A stretch of DNA of 64,000 nt from Sporothrix humicola. Its lineage: Eukaryota; Ascomycota; Sordariomycetes; Ophiostomatales; Ophiostomataceae. The notes beneath the pieces are model-generated. The model saw nothing but the letters and a program-made list of their open reading frames with translations, was not told the DNA's origin and did not search any database. Shown one piece after another: positions 11,807 through 23,678 of the stretch (its first letter is position 1; each line of letters opens with the position of its first letter). The translations under genes and the position numbers were made by a program. The stretch is from the NCBI GenBank assembly GCA_021396245.1, contig WNYE01000010.1, positions 474,673 through 538,672 on the forward strand. The letters run 5' to 3'.

Positions 11807-14800
11807 ATGGCGTTCCTCTTCAAGTCAAAGAAGAACCAGGAGCGCGAAAAGGACCGCGTCCTTTCCAGCCGCGACGGCCCCCCCACAAACTCCTCGCAAC
11901 AGTCGTCTATCACCAGCAACACCGCATCACGTCTCGCCCGCGATGAGAAGGCTTCCATGCAGCGCTCAACGCCGACTGGCAGCTTAAACTCGCTCGACAA
12001 TGACGGCACCACCAGCCCAGACCAGGCCAGCTATGGTCGCCGTGCAGAGCAGAACCCATCCCAGCAGTCCGGCGACTTGCAGGTGTGTATACTCTCTTTT
12101 TTTCTGTCGTGTTTATTTTTTTATCTTTTTTTTTGGACGACATCGCTGCCTCCTTTCCGTATTCTTTCGGCCGCTGTGTCACCATAGGCCCTAGCCCTCT
12201 CTAACATCCTTGCTCCCCTCATAGTATCGCAATGGCCCTGGACCTACACTGGGCAACCCAAACATGTCTCTCTACCCGTGGTCGCAGCGGCGATTGACCT
12301 ACACAACGGCCACAACGAGCCCGTTCCCTCGCTATGGTGCCGCCGTCAATGCAACGGGCTCAAAAGAAGGCGACATCTACGTCATGGGCGGTCTCATTAA
12401 CAGCCAGAACGTCAAAGGCGATCTGTGGATGATCGAAGCCGGAGGCAACATGTCGTGCTACGAGCTTTCCACGACTGCAGAGGGCCCGTCTCCTAGAGTC
12501 GGCCATGCCAGTTTGCTTGTCGGCAATGCCTTTATCGTGTACGGAGGTGACACCAAGATTGACGAGAACGACGTTCTCGACGAAACCCTCTACTTATTAA
12601 ATACATGTACGTCTTTTGATCAATTCCCTCTTTTTTGGAGATTTTTCTCGCGAATTTCAACTGACAAATTCAGCAACGAGACAATGGTCAAGAGCACTGC
12701 CGTCTGGCCCGCGACCCTCTGGCCGCTACGGTCACTCGCTCAACATCCTTGGCTCCAAGATCTACATCTTTGGTGGTCAGGTCGAGGGCTATTTCATGAA
12801 CGATCTTGCAGCATTCGATCTTAACCAGCTTCAAATGCCCAACAACCGGTGGGAGATGCTCATTCCTAACAGCGACAACGGCGGTCCCCCGCAAGGCAAG
12901 GTCCCGCCTGCAAGAACGAACCACACCGTCGTGTCATACAATGACAAGATGTATTTGTAAGTTTCGTCGCGCAGCACACCTGCAGGACATCTGCAGCAAG
13001 ACCACACCAAATCAATCCTCCGTGCGCTAATATCTCCTCTTTTTCATTGTAGATTCGGTGGAACAAACGGTTTCCAGTGGTTCAACGACGTCTGGTGTTA
13101 CGACCCCGCGACCAACAGCTGGGCACAGCAAGACTGTATAGGATACATCCCCGTGGAGCGCGAGGGCCACGCAGCGGCCTTGGTCGACGATGTCATGTAC
13201 ATTTTCGGTGGTCGCACAGAAGACGGTGCCGATCTGGGTGATTTGGCCGCCTTCCGGATCACTTCGCGCCGGTGGTACACCTTCCAGAACATGGGTCCCT
13301 CACCCTCTCCTCGATCCGGCCATAGCATGACCTCGGTCGGCAAGTCCATTGTCGTGTTGGGTGGTGAGCCTAGTTCGGCGACTACAACCGTCAATGACCT
13401 TGCCCTCGTCTACATGCTCGACACCAACAAGATCCGCTACCCGAATGACGCACAGATTGCCGCCAGCCAAAAGAACACATCACAACAGGGCTCGAGACGT
13501 CCTAGCGATGCAGCACGACAGGTTGCGTCACGAGACGGGTCTCAGGGCCCTGGCGGCGATCGGAAACAGCGCAACATGGGCCCCGGCGCCGTCAACAGCC
13601 CGACTAACGGATTCCGGTCTCCCAACGGCAGCGACGGCAACGCCCCCTCGCCCGTTAATGGCGGTTCTCGACTTCCACGAGCTGCGGGCCCATCACCGCC
13701 AGCTGGCCCTCCGCCACAAGGCCAGCCGCCCAAGCCCCAAGCTGCACGCACTCGCAATGCCTCTGCCGACCGCGATGGCGAATACGCCAACTCTCCCGTG
13801 CTCAGTAGCAACGCGAAACAGACCCAGAACCAGTCCCCCATTTCGCGCGACCCGCCCAAGGATCTTGATAGCCCTCGTCAAGGCCCGGGCCCCGCCCAGA
13901 CGGCGGCACAGCTGGGACCCCGTGGTCCTCCTCCCAGATCCGATCCCCCAGCTGCACCGTCAGCACTTCCGCCATCCACAGCGCCTGGCGCATCAGAAGC
14001 CGTAGCAACTGTTGTCGCCGCCGCTGCTGGTGCCGCGGCGGCTGCTGCCGTAGCTAATGGCCCGCCAGCAACTCCGAGAACCAAGCAGACCCGGCAGCGC
14101 GGCCCTGGCTCAGTCGACAGCACTAGTGAAAGAATTTCCGGTGCCGGTGTAGTTGGCCGCCCGACTTCACCACCACCACCTACCGGCACAAGACAACCAA
14201 GCGGCAACCTCCTTGCGAGACGGTCATCTGGGCGTAACTCGCAGACAGTGTCCCTCCTCAAGGAGCTCGACTCAGCCCGGAACAAGAATGCTTGGTATGC
14301 ATCAGAGCTGGAGCTGGCCCGCAAGTCTGGCTATACGCCCAATGCGACATTGAGCCCTGTCCTCGACAGCCGTTCCGCAGAGACCTTTAACGAAGATGAC
14401 CGGCCGCTCATTGAGGCTCTCCTGGCCATGCGCACCGAGCTGGCCAACGTGCAGAGCTCTGTCGACAAGCAGGCGATTCTCGCCGCGAAGCAGATCGCGG
14501 AGGCTGACAAGCAGCGCGATGCCGCCATCCAGGAGGCTGTCTACGCGAAGGCCAAGCTGGCCGCACACCTAGGTGGTAACAGCGCCAACAGCACGCCCCA
14601 GCTTGGTGGTGACCGCGATGTGGACGACCGCGTCGAGGAGTCGAACCGCAAACTGGCTACAGCGCTGAACCTGCAGAAGGAGCTCCAGACGCAGCTTGAC
14701 CGTACAACGGCCGAGGTTGATGCGGAGAAGCGTGCCCGCCAGCTGGCAGACGACACCCTGAACGCCGCGCAACGGCGCATGACCGACCTCGAAACATACA

Positions 14801-16731
14801 AGCAGCAGACGTCCTACGAACTGGAGCGTCTCAAGGCCGAGCTCCACAGCGCACAGCGCGAGGCCCGCGAGCACTCCGTTGCCGCGGCTGAGGCCGTTTC
14901 GGCAGCACAGCTCCTGCGTGTTGACAAGGAGGACTTTGAGCGCCAATACAAGGACGCCGTGGGTTCTGCCAAGGACACGGGCGATTCGTTTGCATCGCTG
15001 CGTGCCGCCGTGGCAGCCTCCGACGAAATGCGGTCACTATTGGAGCAGAAGCTCGAGCAGGAGCGCGCCCAGCGTGAGGCAGCCGAGTCGAAGCTCACCA
15101 GCATCAAGGCTGAGCTCGAGGCCCGCACTGCCGAGGTCATGTCGACGACCCAGCGCCTGCGCGACACCGAGGAGCTTGCCGAGAAGCACGCCAACGAAGC
15201 CCGTACACACCGCCAAGCAGTGCTCAACGGCCTGGACACGATCAATGCTAGAAGCGTCGGTACGCCCAACAAGGCTGATGCCGACCGTCTGGTGGCCCTC
15301 CAGGCTCAGCTGGTGACGGCCAATGCATTGGTCAAGAAGCACCAGCAGGATGCCGACACGGCCGCCGAGCGCCTGCGCAGTGCCGAGGAGCGCATCGCCG
15401 GTCTCGAAGCGTACCAGGAGCAGTCCAGCCGCGAGGGCGTCACTATCCGTAGACAGCTCCAGGCTGCGATGCGCGACACGCAGACCCTGCAGGCCCAGAA
15501 CACAGATCTCAAGAACCAGCTGTCCAACCAGCAGCTCGAGACGAACGCCATGACGGTGCAGCACAACACGCTCAAGGACATTCTGAGCGAGCGCGGCATC
15601 AGCCCTACCAGTTCGGCGCGCGCCCGTGGCAGCCCCCGTGAGAGCTCGCCGGAGCACGAGGCGCGTGTCCGCAGCCTAGAGCAACAGCTGGCGTCGGCCG
15701 TGGCCGCGCACGAGGAGACCAAGCAGACGTTCGCCGTGCAGGCGTCGGACTCGGAAGCCGTCTACCGCGACAAACTGACGCAGCTCGAGAACGATTATCA
15801 GTCGGCGGTGCACTACGTCAAGGGCACAGAGAAGATGCTGAAGCAGCTTAAGGAGCAGCTTGCGCGGTACAAGACGGAGAACGGCCGGCTGAAGACGGAG
15901 ATTGAGGAGCTCGAGACCAAGTCGACCAGCGCGCGCAACCTGGCCGCATCGGCGCCGCCCGAGTGGGAGGCCGAGCGCAGCCTGCTGTCGCAAAAGGTCG
16001 AGGCGCTGCAGGGCGACCTGGCATCGTCCAAGTCGCAGCTTGAGTCGCAGCTGCAGAGCATCCAGCAGCAGCTCGAGCAGGTCAAGGGCGAGCGCGACGC
16101 GGCGCAAAGGTCCAAGGACGAGGCGATGACGCACCTGACGTCGTCGCGCCGCGACTTGGAGGAGCTGCACCACGAGAACGCCCTTCTGGAGCAGCGTGCG
16201 CACGACGCCGAGCAAAAGGTCGGCATGCTGCTCGACCAGGTGGAGTCGTCTGTGGGCAACTACCGGCGCCGCAGCCGGCAGGTGGCCAGCATCAACTCGG
16301 AGCAGCTGCGCGAGGCAGCCAACAGCGGGCCCAACGGACCCAACGCGGCCAGCACTAACGGACACGGCAACGCTAACGGCAACCACACGACGACACCGGC
16401 GCTGAACCTGGGCCACGAGCGGCAAGACAGCTCGGAGACGGGCAGTGCCTACGGCGAGAGCGTTGGCGGCGACGCACGCAACAGTGCAGCGCTCGACAGT
16501 CTGGCTAACGAGCTGGAGACGCTGCGCAGCCACTGGGAGGCGACGAACAAGAACTACCGTCTGAGCAACGCCTTTGACTTTGAGGGCACGACAGGTGGTG
16601 GCGCTGGTGCTGGAGGTGCTGGTGCCGCGCCGTCCTCGCTGTCATCGGGCCTGCGCAAGGACAACAAGGACGAGGGCGGTCTCGGCCTGAGCGAGAGCTT
16701 GGCGGACTGGCGCAAGCGTCTCGACAGCTAA
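11807..16731 (+). CDS. tea1: Tea1/KelA-like kelch-repeat coiled-coil polarity protein
   Basis: This is a cell-end marker-type protein. In fission yeast and Aspergillus the family rides microtubule plus ends to the cortex and directs polarised growth. Four exons are inferred: 11807-12082, 12225-12606, 12674-12956 and 13053-16731. Donors are GTGTGT, GTACGT and GTAAGT, with CTAAC-like branch sites, and the product is about 1539 residues. Residues about 100-440 are kelch blades, with repeated YGHS, YIFGG, HAAALVDDVMYIFGG and RSGHSMT motifs. Residues about 445-705 are Pro/Ala/Ser-rich and probably disordered. A long heptad-rich coiled coil runs from about 710 to 1420, and the end contains DWRKRLDS. 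The length is close to Aspergillus TeaA/KelA and longer than S. pombe Tea1. All three introns fall before or within the kelch portion. The ATG at 11807 opens a conserved-looking short basic N terminus. The family is secure; I infer the exact orthologue among Tea1, Tea3 and Kel1. Confidence 0.92.
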
Positions 16732-17827
16732 TTAATGTGGCGAGACATGTCCTGTTGAGCTTGTTTTGAGGATGGTTTCATTTTGTTGCTTTTTATTACC
16801 ATGCACGCGATAATTGTTTCTTTCATATTTTCTTTCATTTTACTTCATTTCCTTTTTCTTCCTTTTTCTCTAATTCCCTGCTTCGGTCACGGGTAATTCT
16901 TATTCTCCTTTTGTTTTCTCTTACTTTTCTGTCTTTATTCTCCTGGCACAAAAAGAACTGAAATGTGGTTTTGTTTCTCATGTTTATATAGTGCTGTGGC
17001 TACAGGAAGCCGGGGCGTTCACTTTCTCTTCTTTCTTTCGGTTTCCTTTCATCGTTCTCGGACGTTCCTTTCTACTGTTCGTTTTTTTTTTTTTTTTTTT
17101 TCTCTTCCTTCTTATTCTCTTCCTTTATCGTCCTTTATTTTCTGCACATTCTTCTGTCTTCGATTCTGTCGTTGATCAATACATACCATTTTCTTATATT
17201 CAAGTGTTTGTTTCTACGTGTGCGCAATGAGATATGTTTCCAATTAATATCCTTATAAGAGTGAAAAGTGAGTGTGCGAATGAGAGTGAGAATGAATATG
17301 AACATGAGATTGTAAAGGTGCATATTGAGAGACCTGTAACAAGGCTTAAAGGTGCCTTGAGGCCGGCGTGAGTCACTGGGCTGAGCAGGCACTAAAATCC
17401 GCCATCAGGGCTTTGCGCTAACACAGGGGCACAAGCCAGTAAATACAGGCTCTGGGAGGGCTGTCTGCTCAGCCTCTGTCGTTGTGGGGTTTGGCTGTGG
17501 GAATTGCATTTACACAAAGAGTGGCCTCAGAAGACACATCCCACCAGACTGCAGATCTCGGGCTCCCATGTTCTTTTATATACTTGTTGCATCCGGCCGC
17601 TTCTTTTCACCATTAAAGCTTGCATAGATACGAATTTATTTCTCTTTTTCTCTATTTTTGACTTTTATATTTCTCTCTGCATTTAGCGTTTAGTATTTTC
17701 GCAAAGCCACTTATTTCTGCTTAAATTACTTTATTTACTTTCTTTTTGAAAAACAAACAAATTACTATCCCACAAACAGGACTTTCCACACAACACCAGT
17801 TAAGATACATCCACACACCCTTCTCCA
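16732..17827 (+). promoter_or_regulatory. Spacer: kelch gene 3' region and cyclase gene promoter
   Basis: The first half is T-rich, with a T homopolymer near 17083-17101, and presumably includes the 3' UTR of the kelch gene. The second half leads into the cyclase-like gene. I see no gene or RNA in it. Confidence 0.4.
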
Positions 17828-19438
17828 ATGCTTAGACTTGACGGTCGGACAGGCGAAGGCGGCGGACAGCTCGTGCGCAATGCCGTCGTCCTTGCAGCCT
17901 TGACCGGCCAATCTCTCCGCGTGTTCAACGTCCGCGGCAACCGTCGGTTTGGCGGCGGGTTGAAGGCACAGCACATGGCCGCCATTGACTGGCTTGCTGC
18001 AGCCACACACGCAACCGTCGAAGGCGTGTACGTGGGCAGCCATGCGATCGAATTCAAGCCCAAGCACACTCTTCTGCCCCACGACACGTCTCCAGGAAAC
18101 CCGATCGAGTTGAGAGCTGCAACGCCGGCGGCCAGCACAAGCCTGATGCTGCAGGCTGTGCTGCCGTACGTGCTGTTTGCCCGGCCAGCCGTGACGGCCG
18201 GGGCACCGGAGAGCGCAACGGCTACTCGTGCCCCCGTCAGCATCGACCTTTACGGCGGAACCCATGTTTCGTGGGCGCCGACGTTTGACTACCTCGACCT
18301 GGTGCTGTTCCCGATGCTGGAACAGTGGTTCGGCATCAAGGTTGAGCGGGAACTCGTACAGGCCGGGTGGGGCACGGGACCGGCGCATTCAGAGCATGGC
18401 TTCGTCCGGCTCGTGGTGCATCCGTTGGCCGAGACAGCAATAATCCCAAAGATGCCGTCGCTTTTAGTTGACCGGAATGGCGACGATGAGATCACTCCTC
18501 CCGTGATCACGGCTATTGATGCGATCGTATTGGCGCCCCCAGACCTGCTGGAACCGCTATCGGGTGCCCTGGCCCGCGAAGTGGCACAGAACACTGTGCT
18601 GTCGCCAAATGCAAACGAGCTGACAGTCGACGTCCAGTTCCAGCGAATGGAGGCGAGCGGTCACGATTCGCGGCTGTATATCTTGCTCGTGGCGCGGACG
18701 GACGGCAGCGACAATAGCGCAGGTAGTGTTCGGCGCTGGGGACGCGACTACCTCGGAACGGAAACGATCAAGCGCACTGGCAGCAGTGGTAATGCTGTTG
18801 GGACCAAGGCCAAAGTCAAGGGCGGCAAGAAGGGAACCAAGAGTGCCCAGGCCCGCAAAAAAGAGGCAGCGGTAGCGGCATCAGACGAGACTGCTGGTTC
18901 TTCGGCCGGGGGCGGCTTCGGCTGGCTTTGCGACCGCATTGCACGGCGCGTTGTGCTCGATCTGGCGGAAGAGGTGAAGCAGGGCGGATGCGGCGATTCG
19001 TATCTGCAGGACCAACTGATCATCTTCCAGGCACTGGCTGCAGGGCAGACGTCCTTCTGGAGGGGAGAAAAGACGGACGAAAAAGGCGACGAGTCAAATG
19101 ACGGTGCCGAGGCCGAAAAGGATGAAGCTGACGGGAAGGAGGAGAAGGAAGAGAAGGAGGCGGGTCCTGTTGCTTACTTAAAGGATGCGGTCGAGCAGCT
19201 TACTCTCCAGGAAGAAGAAGTAACGACGAAAGAAGATGGCGAGGAGGATGCGAAGGAAGGCGAAGAGGATGTCACACAGAACGACAGCATGCTGGATGAT
19301 ATGACGGCACCGTTTGGCCAGGGCAGTCTTCATGCGTTGACGGCACGCTGGGTGACGGCTCAAGTGCTGCCGAATGTGCGGTGGTCGGCGAATGGAACAG
19401 TCTGTGAGGGCGTTGGATGGACAGGCGTGAAGAAGTAA
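17828..19438 (+). CDS. RNA 3'-terminal phosphate cyclase-like protein (RtcA family)
   Basis: RtcA enzymes convert an RNA 3'-phosphate to a 2',3'-cyclic phosphate through a covalent histidine-AMP intermediate. This is a single exon of 536 residues. Family landmarks visible are DGRTGEGGGQ at residues 5-14, the RGNRR...GGLKAQH block at 36-49, and DSYLQDQLI with a following ALAAGQTSFW near 395-412. A C-terminal SLHALTARW follows, whose His (about 502) lines up with the adenylated histidine of the family. Bacterial and animal members are about 340-370 residues. The extra length is largely a Lys/Gly-rich insert (about 315-350) and a Glu/Asp/Lys-rich acidic insert (about 414-491) just before the catalytic His. 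The gene is convergent with the acyl-CoA ligase, 263 bp apart. It is more like true RtcA than Rcl1 because the histidine block is present; activity is inferred. Confidence 0.88.
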   Translation: MLRLDGRTGEGGGQLVRNAVVLAALTGQSLRVFNVRGNRRFGGGLKAQHMAAIDWLAAATHATVEGVYVGSHAIEFKPKHTLLPHDTSPGNPIELRAATPAASTSLMLQAVLPYVLFARPAVTAGAPESATATRAPVSIDLYGGTHVSWAPTFDYLDLVLFPMLEQWFGIKVERELVQAGWGTGPAHSEHGFVRLVVHPLAETAIIPKMPSLLVDRNGDDEITPPVITAIDAIVLAPPDLLEPLSGALAREVAQNTVLSPNANELTVDVQFQRMEASGHDSRLYILLVARTDGSDNSAGSVRRWGRDYLGTETIKRTGSSGNAVGTKAKVKGGKKGTKSAQARKKEAAVAASDETAGSSAGGGFGWLCDRIARRVVLDLAEEVKQGGCGDSYLQDQLIIFQALAAGQTSFWRGEKTDEKGDESNDGAEAEKDEADGKEEKEEKEAGPVAYLKDAVEQLTLQEEEVTTKEDGEEDAKEGEEDVTQNDSMLDDMTAPFGQGSLHALTARWVTAQVLPNVRWSANGTVCEGVGWTGVKK

Positions 19439-19701
19439 TGTATGTAACGTTGATATCGGATGGCATTCTCGTATATGTCCTGCAGGAGAAGACAAAAAAG
19501 CGTTTCCAAAAAGTATTCAAAAAAGAGACAAGGATTTCCAAAATACAATATCAAAAGGATCTTCCTCGGAAGAGAGAGAAATAGAAACAAGTGGTAGCCA
19601 AAATGCCCAAAAACGTGATGAGGTCCAGAAAAATATACCGCTGTATGTTTAATTTATTGCCCTTCAAATAAATCATACTATCTTTCCCTCTTCCTTCCTC
19701 C

Positions 19702-22026
19702 TTACTTTTCGCTCTCAGCCTCCTCCGCCAACAGCTTCTTAGCCGTGTCCCGCAGCTTAAACTTCTGGATCTTGCCGCTCGCCGTCTTAGGATAGCTCGT
19801 CGTCCAGAAAACGTGCTTGGGCGACAAGTGTGGCGACAGGTGGTCACGCACCCAAGTACAGACGGAATCGAGGGAGAGTGTTTCCTCGGGCGAGCCTTGA
19901 CCGTCGCTGCTCTCAATGCGCCTAATAGGGTCATCGCTCTCGACAATGTGGCCGCCAGACACACGCACACCGCCGTGCGGCACAATGAAAGCGCCGACAG
20001 ACTCGCCGTGGCGCTTATCCGGGATGCCGACGACCGACACTTCGGCAATCAGCGGGTGCTGGAATAGGCAGTTTTCAATCTCGAGCGGGTGGATGTTCTC
20101 GCCGCCGCGGATAATCAGGTCCTTGATACGGCCCGTTACCGTGACATAGCCGTCCTCGTCCATGCACGCCTCGTCGCCCGAGTGCATCCAGCGTTCACCT
20201 GTCACGGGGTCGACCGTCAGCACCTCGTCCGTCTTGGCCTTGTCGCCATAGTATCCCGCCATCACAAGGTAGCCGCCCGCAGCGAGTTCGCCTGGCTGAC
20301 CTCGTGGGACAACGCGCGACCAGTCTTCGGGGTCGACAATCTTGACGGTTGTGTGCGGCATGACGCGGCCGACGGAGCTGGTGCGCTTCTCAAAGGGATC
20401 GTGCGGTGTGGTCATGCAGCTGACGGGCGCCGTCTCGGTCATGCCGTAACAGATCACAAGATCCCGCAGGCCCAGTGTGGCAAACAAGCGGCGCATCAGC
20501 GACTCGGGCACAGACGAACCAGCAGCAATGCCTGTACGAAGATGTGTCGGCAGAGCAGCAGCACGCTCGCGAGACATGATCGGCTGGATGGCGGCCTGCT
20601 CCAGCGAGCCGTGCTCGTGCTCGAGGAGCTCCAGCATGGCCACAAACATGGTGGCCACACCGTACAGGCCCGTGGCCCGGTGGTCGGCGGACATTTGCAG
20701 AGACGCGGCCGGGTCGAATGCGGGCGACGGAAAGAGAATCGCCGCGCCAGACGTGGCTGTGGCCATGTAGCCCAAAACACAACCGAAGCAGTGGAACAGA
20801 GGCGGCGGGCACACAATCAGATCCTTGGGGGTCAGGTCCATACGCTGACCGATAAAGTACCCATTGTTGAGGATCGCCGTGTGCGATAGCTGCGCTGCTT
20901 TGGGTTGTGACGTCGTGCCGGATGTGAACTGGATGTTGATTGTGTCGGTCGCCTTGAGGGGAGAAACGGGAACCACTGGCCGGCTCTTGAGGGCAGACAC
21001 CTGGTCGGCCTTGAGAATGTCCACGCCACCTGTGATGGCCGAGAACGGCGTCAGTGCCGGTAGCCGTGCCTCGGGCCGTGCAAAATCGCCAGCGCCCGCA
21101 ATCGCCGGATGATCGGCCGTGTTGTCGACCACAATCACCGTCCGCAGGCTGGGCACTTCGGCCGAGCTGATCGAGCCAGCCTTTTGCGTCGAAATGGCCT
21201 CCTCACCCCCGATCAGCGACGTCAACAGGTCCAAGTTGCTGCGTCCCCGTCTCGGTTTGTAGGGCAGATCTGTCACCGCGCCCATAACCAACACTTCCAC
21301 CCCCAAGTGGCATAACGCCGAGGCGACTTGCTTGACTGTAAACGCGGGGTTCAGAGGCACCAGCACCGCACCCAGCTTGAACAGCGCATATGTCAGTGCT
21401 GCAAATTCGGGTCCGTTGCCGAGACTGACAGCAACACGGTCGCCCTTCTTGACGTTGCCGCCGGCGGGCGATGCGAGTCCATGGGCCAATAGATCGGACA
21501 CGCGGTCGAGTTCCGAGTAAGTGTAGACTGTCTCGCGGGGTGGTGCAATATCCGAGACTCCAGCCGATGCCAGAGGCGCACGGGCGATGACGGCAGGCTT
21601 GTTGGCGTAGCGAGAGACGATCTCTGCAAAATGCTCGGGGATTGTTTGGGTCAAAAGTTGGGGGGAATCGGTGGGACCACGGCTGATGGAAAGGGGCACC
21701 GAGCCGGTAGAAGAGGCAGGAGCAGCAGAGGCGGAAGCAACGGCAGGTGCAGACGAGTAGAGTTGAGGAAAGAGCGAAGAGCGGGCTGCTCCTGTCCGGA
21801 GTATCTCCGCCCTTTGCTGCGTCGGTCGACCGGATGCAGACCGTGCGGTCATCCGGGGACTGCCATGGCGAAATAGCGGTGTCGTCGTCGAAGAGGAGGA
21901 GAAGAAAGAGGAGGAGGAAGAAGAAGAAGACAAAAAGAAAAGGGGTGTTGTTTGTGGCCGAGAGGCAGCTGTGCGCCGGCTCAGTGCCGACGGACTCGTC
22001 CTCGGCACACCTCGAGATGCTCGCAT
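19702..22026 (-). CDS. Acyl-CoA synthetase, ACSF2-like (AMP-binding enzyme)
   Basis: This ANL-superfamily ligase forms an acyl-adenylate from a fatty acid and ATP, then transfers the acyl group to CoA. It is a single exon of 774 residues. The P-loop-like TSGTTSQPK is at 368-376, YGMTETAP at 527-534, HSGDEA near 615, GRIKDLIIRGGENIHP around 632-647, and the TASGKIQK motif with catalytic Lys752 near the end. The closest family I recognise is medium-chain ACSF2. The N-terminal 100 residues are rich in Arg, Ser and Ala, with a poly-Ser/Phe tract and few acidic residues, suggesting a mitochondrial presequence. The C terminus (ESEK) is not a peroxisomal PTS1. The ATG at 22026 was chosen because it opens this presequence; in-frame sequence further upstream is hydrophobic leader translation. 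Met59 is an alternative start. Substrate chain length is not readable here. Confidence 0.9.
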   Translation of the reverse strand: MRASRGVPRTSPSALSRRTAASRPQTTPLFFLSSSSSSSSFFSSSSTTTPLFRHGSPRMTARSASGRPTQQRAEILRTGAARSSLFPQLYSSAPAVASASAAPASSTGSVPLSISRGPTDSPQLLTQTIPEHFAEIVSRYANKPAVIARAPLASAGVSDIAPPRETVYTYSELDRVSDLLAHGLASPAGGNVKKGDRVAVSLGNGPEFAALTYALFKLGAVLVPLNPAFTVKQVASALCHLGVEVLVMGAVTDLPYKPRRGRSNLDLLTSLIGGEEAISTQKAGSISSAEVPSLRTVIVVDNTADHPAIAGAGDFARPEARLPALTPFSAITGGVDILKADQVSALKSRPVVPVSPLKATDTINIQFTSGTTSQPKAAQLSHTAILNNGYFIGQRMDLTPKDLIVCPPPLFHCFGCVLGYMATATSGAAILFPSPAFDPAASLQMSADHRATGLYGVATMFVAMLELLEHEHGSLEQAAIQPIMSRERAAALPTHLRTGIAAGSSVPESLMRRLFATLGLRDLVICYGMTETAPVSCMTTPHDPFEKRTSSVGRVMPHTTVKIVDPEDWSRVVPRGQPGELAAGGYLVMAGYYGDKAKTDEVLTVDPVTGERWMHSGDEACMDEDGYVTVTGRIKDLIIRGGENIHPLEIENCLFQHPLIAEVSVVGIPDKRHGESVGAFIVPHGGVRVSGGHIVESDDPIRRIESSDGQGSPEETLSLDSVCTWVRDHLSPHLSPKHVFWTTSYPKTASGKIQKFKLRDTAKKLLAEEAESEK

Positions 22027-23678
22027 CGTGGGCAGTAAAGGAATGAACGTGGTGGGGGAACCTGCGATGGTGAAGAAAAGCAGGAGACAAAAAAAGAAAA
22101 GGGGACGAAAAAAGAAAGATAAGAGTGCGAGAAGAGAAATATACGACGGGGGTTGGACAACCCGGATGCGGGATTGCAGATCGTCGGCAGATGCTGGGCT
22201 CGACCGGGTCGGCAAGTGCACCTTTCTCCTCTTTCCTTCTTGTGCTCTTTCGGTTTGCCTTTGGTTTCTTCGGAGCAGGATCACGAGGTTTCAGGGATCG
22301 TTCCTTCCCCTTCGATAATTTTGGTATGAGGTCTGCTAATTCTAGGTCTGGGAAAGGCAGAACGGAAAGGGCGCTCTTGCCCTGGGGCTGTACTTTTTGT
22401 GTGCTGGTTTTGTACAACCGAAAGATCGCGGAGGTTGGCCGAATTTTATTCCATCGAGGTAGTTTCTATTTGCGTACATTTTCTATTTGATCGGTCCTCC
22501 CTTTAAAAGCATGTGGTGCGTTCCCTTTCATTAGCTGGCAAAGCTGCTGGCTGGAGACGGAGCAGGAGGGGGGATCGGGAGTTATCTGGTGGTGCACTCC
22601 GCAAATGGCGAGGTCTTTCCCCCAGCGTCGGTCCGAAAATGCGGGGAAGGCGCGACCACAGGCCAAACACGGTCGCACACAAGAGGGCAAGAAGGGGTGC
22701 AAGCGAGCAAGCCAAGGCTTGTGCTAACAGGTGCGCGAACGCGCTAGAGAGGGGAAATGGTACACTACACTCATACGTCAGCGTGGGGCAATAGCGGCAT
22801 TCACTCTGTGTTGCACAAGGTAAGTCACATTTACAAACGTCGTAATATGACAACAGTATTTAAGAAAATGAATGTCTGCAACTCGCTTTTTGATTTTGCA
22901 AATTTCGAGCTATCGGTAGACTCGACTAAAATAAAAATACAGATGACGAGGCATTGATCTGTTGCCCGCGGTTGTTTCCCAAATTCCACCACTCTCTATA
23001 AAAACAGAACTCCGATAGCAATGGGAAAGAAAAGACAAATGAAACGAGACAAAGGAAACCAAGAAGAAGAAAAACCATCCCAACTCTATGACCCAAAAAA
23101 GGAAGAAATAAGACAAAATGAAAGCAGAAAATCACGGAGAAATTCCAACAGAGGCCCCGTGACCAGGGAGGCCGTTGGGCCGTGGCCCCCAGTTACTCTC
23201 CTTGGCCATCGTAGGAGCCGAAAAGAAGCACGCCCCCGTCTATTATAAAAGAATATCGCCATAGCCGTTTCGCTCGGTTATTTTCGAACTTGCGTCCTAT
23301 CCGTGCTTGGACAAGAGTCAAGCAATGCCGTGATGCCACTGTATGGCCCCCAACATTGGCATGTCATCGATTCCGATTCCGATTTCGCCAAGTCGTGATG
23401 ACAACAAAAATACGAAATGAGAAGCAAGACATGTCGTGAGAAACGCAAAGTAAGTCAAAAGACCCCTAGGAAACCCCAAAAACGGTCGGGCGAGTGTCGA
23501 AGGATACCGGATAGTCGACAAGTCGAAATCGAAACGAGCGGGCTAAAAAGTAGAAAAGACCACAGCCGTCCATGAACGCCATTGCTAATGCATCAAAAAA
23601 GAAAATGTGTTTAAAAAATGAGGGCTTTGTCGTCGTCGGTTGATAGTCGCTGGCATCGTTGATTAGATGTCAACGACT
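22027..23678. other. Spacer between acyl-CoA ligase and OCH1
   Basis: The minus strand is C/T-rich for about 300 bp before the ligase start (22027-22330), fitting a leader or promoter. The rest presumably holds that promoter and the OCH1 3' UTR. I see no supportable gene or structured RNA. Confidence 0.45.

Noticed and set aside
13542..16533. Long open frames antisense to the kelch gene
   Set aside because: They are shadows of the GC-rich coiled-coil coding sequence, with Leu/Arg/Val bias expected from antisense reading.
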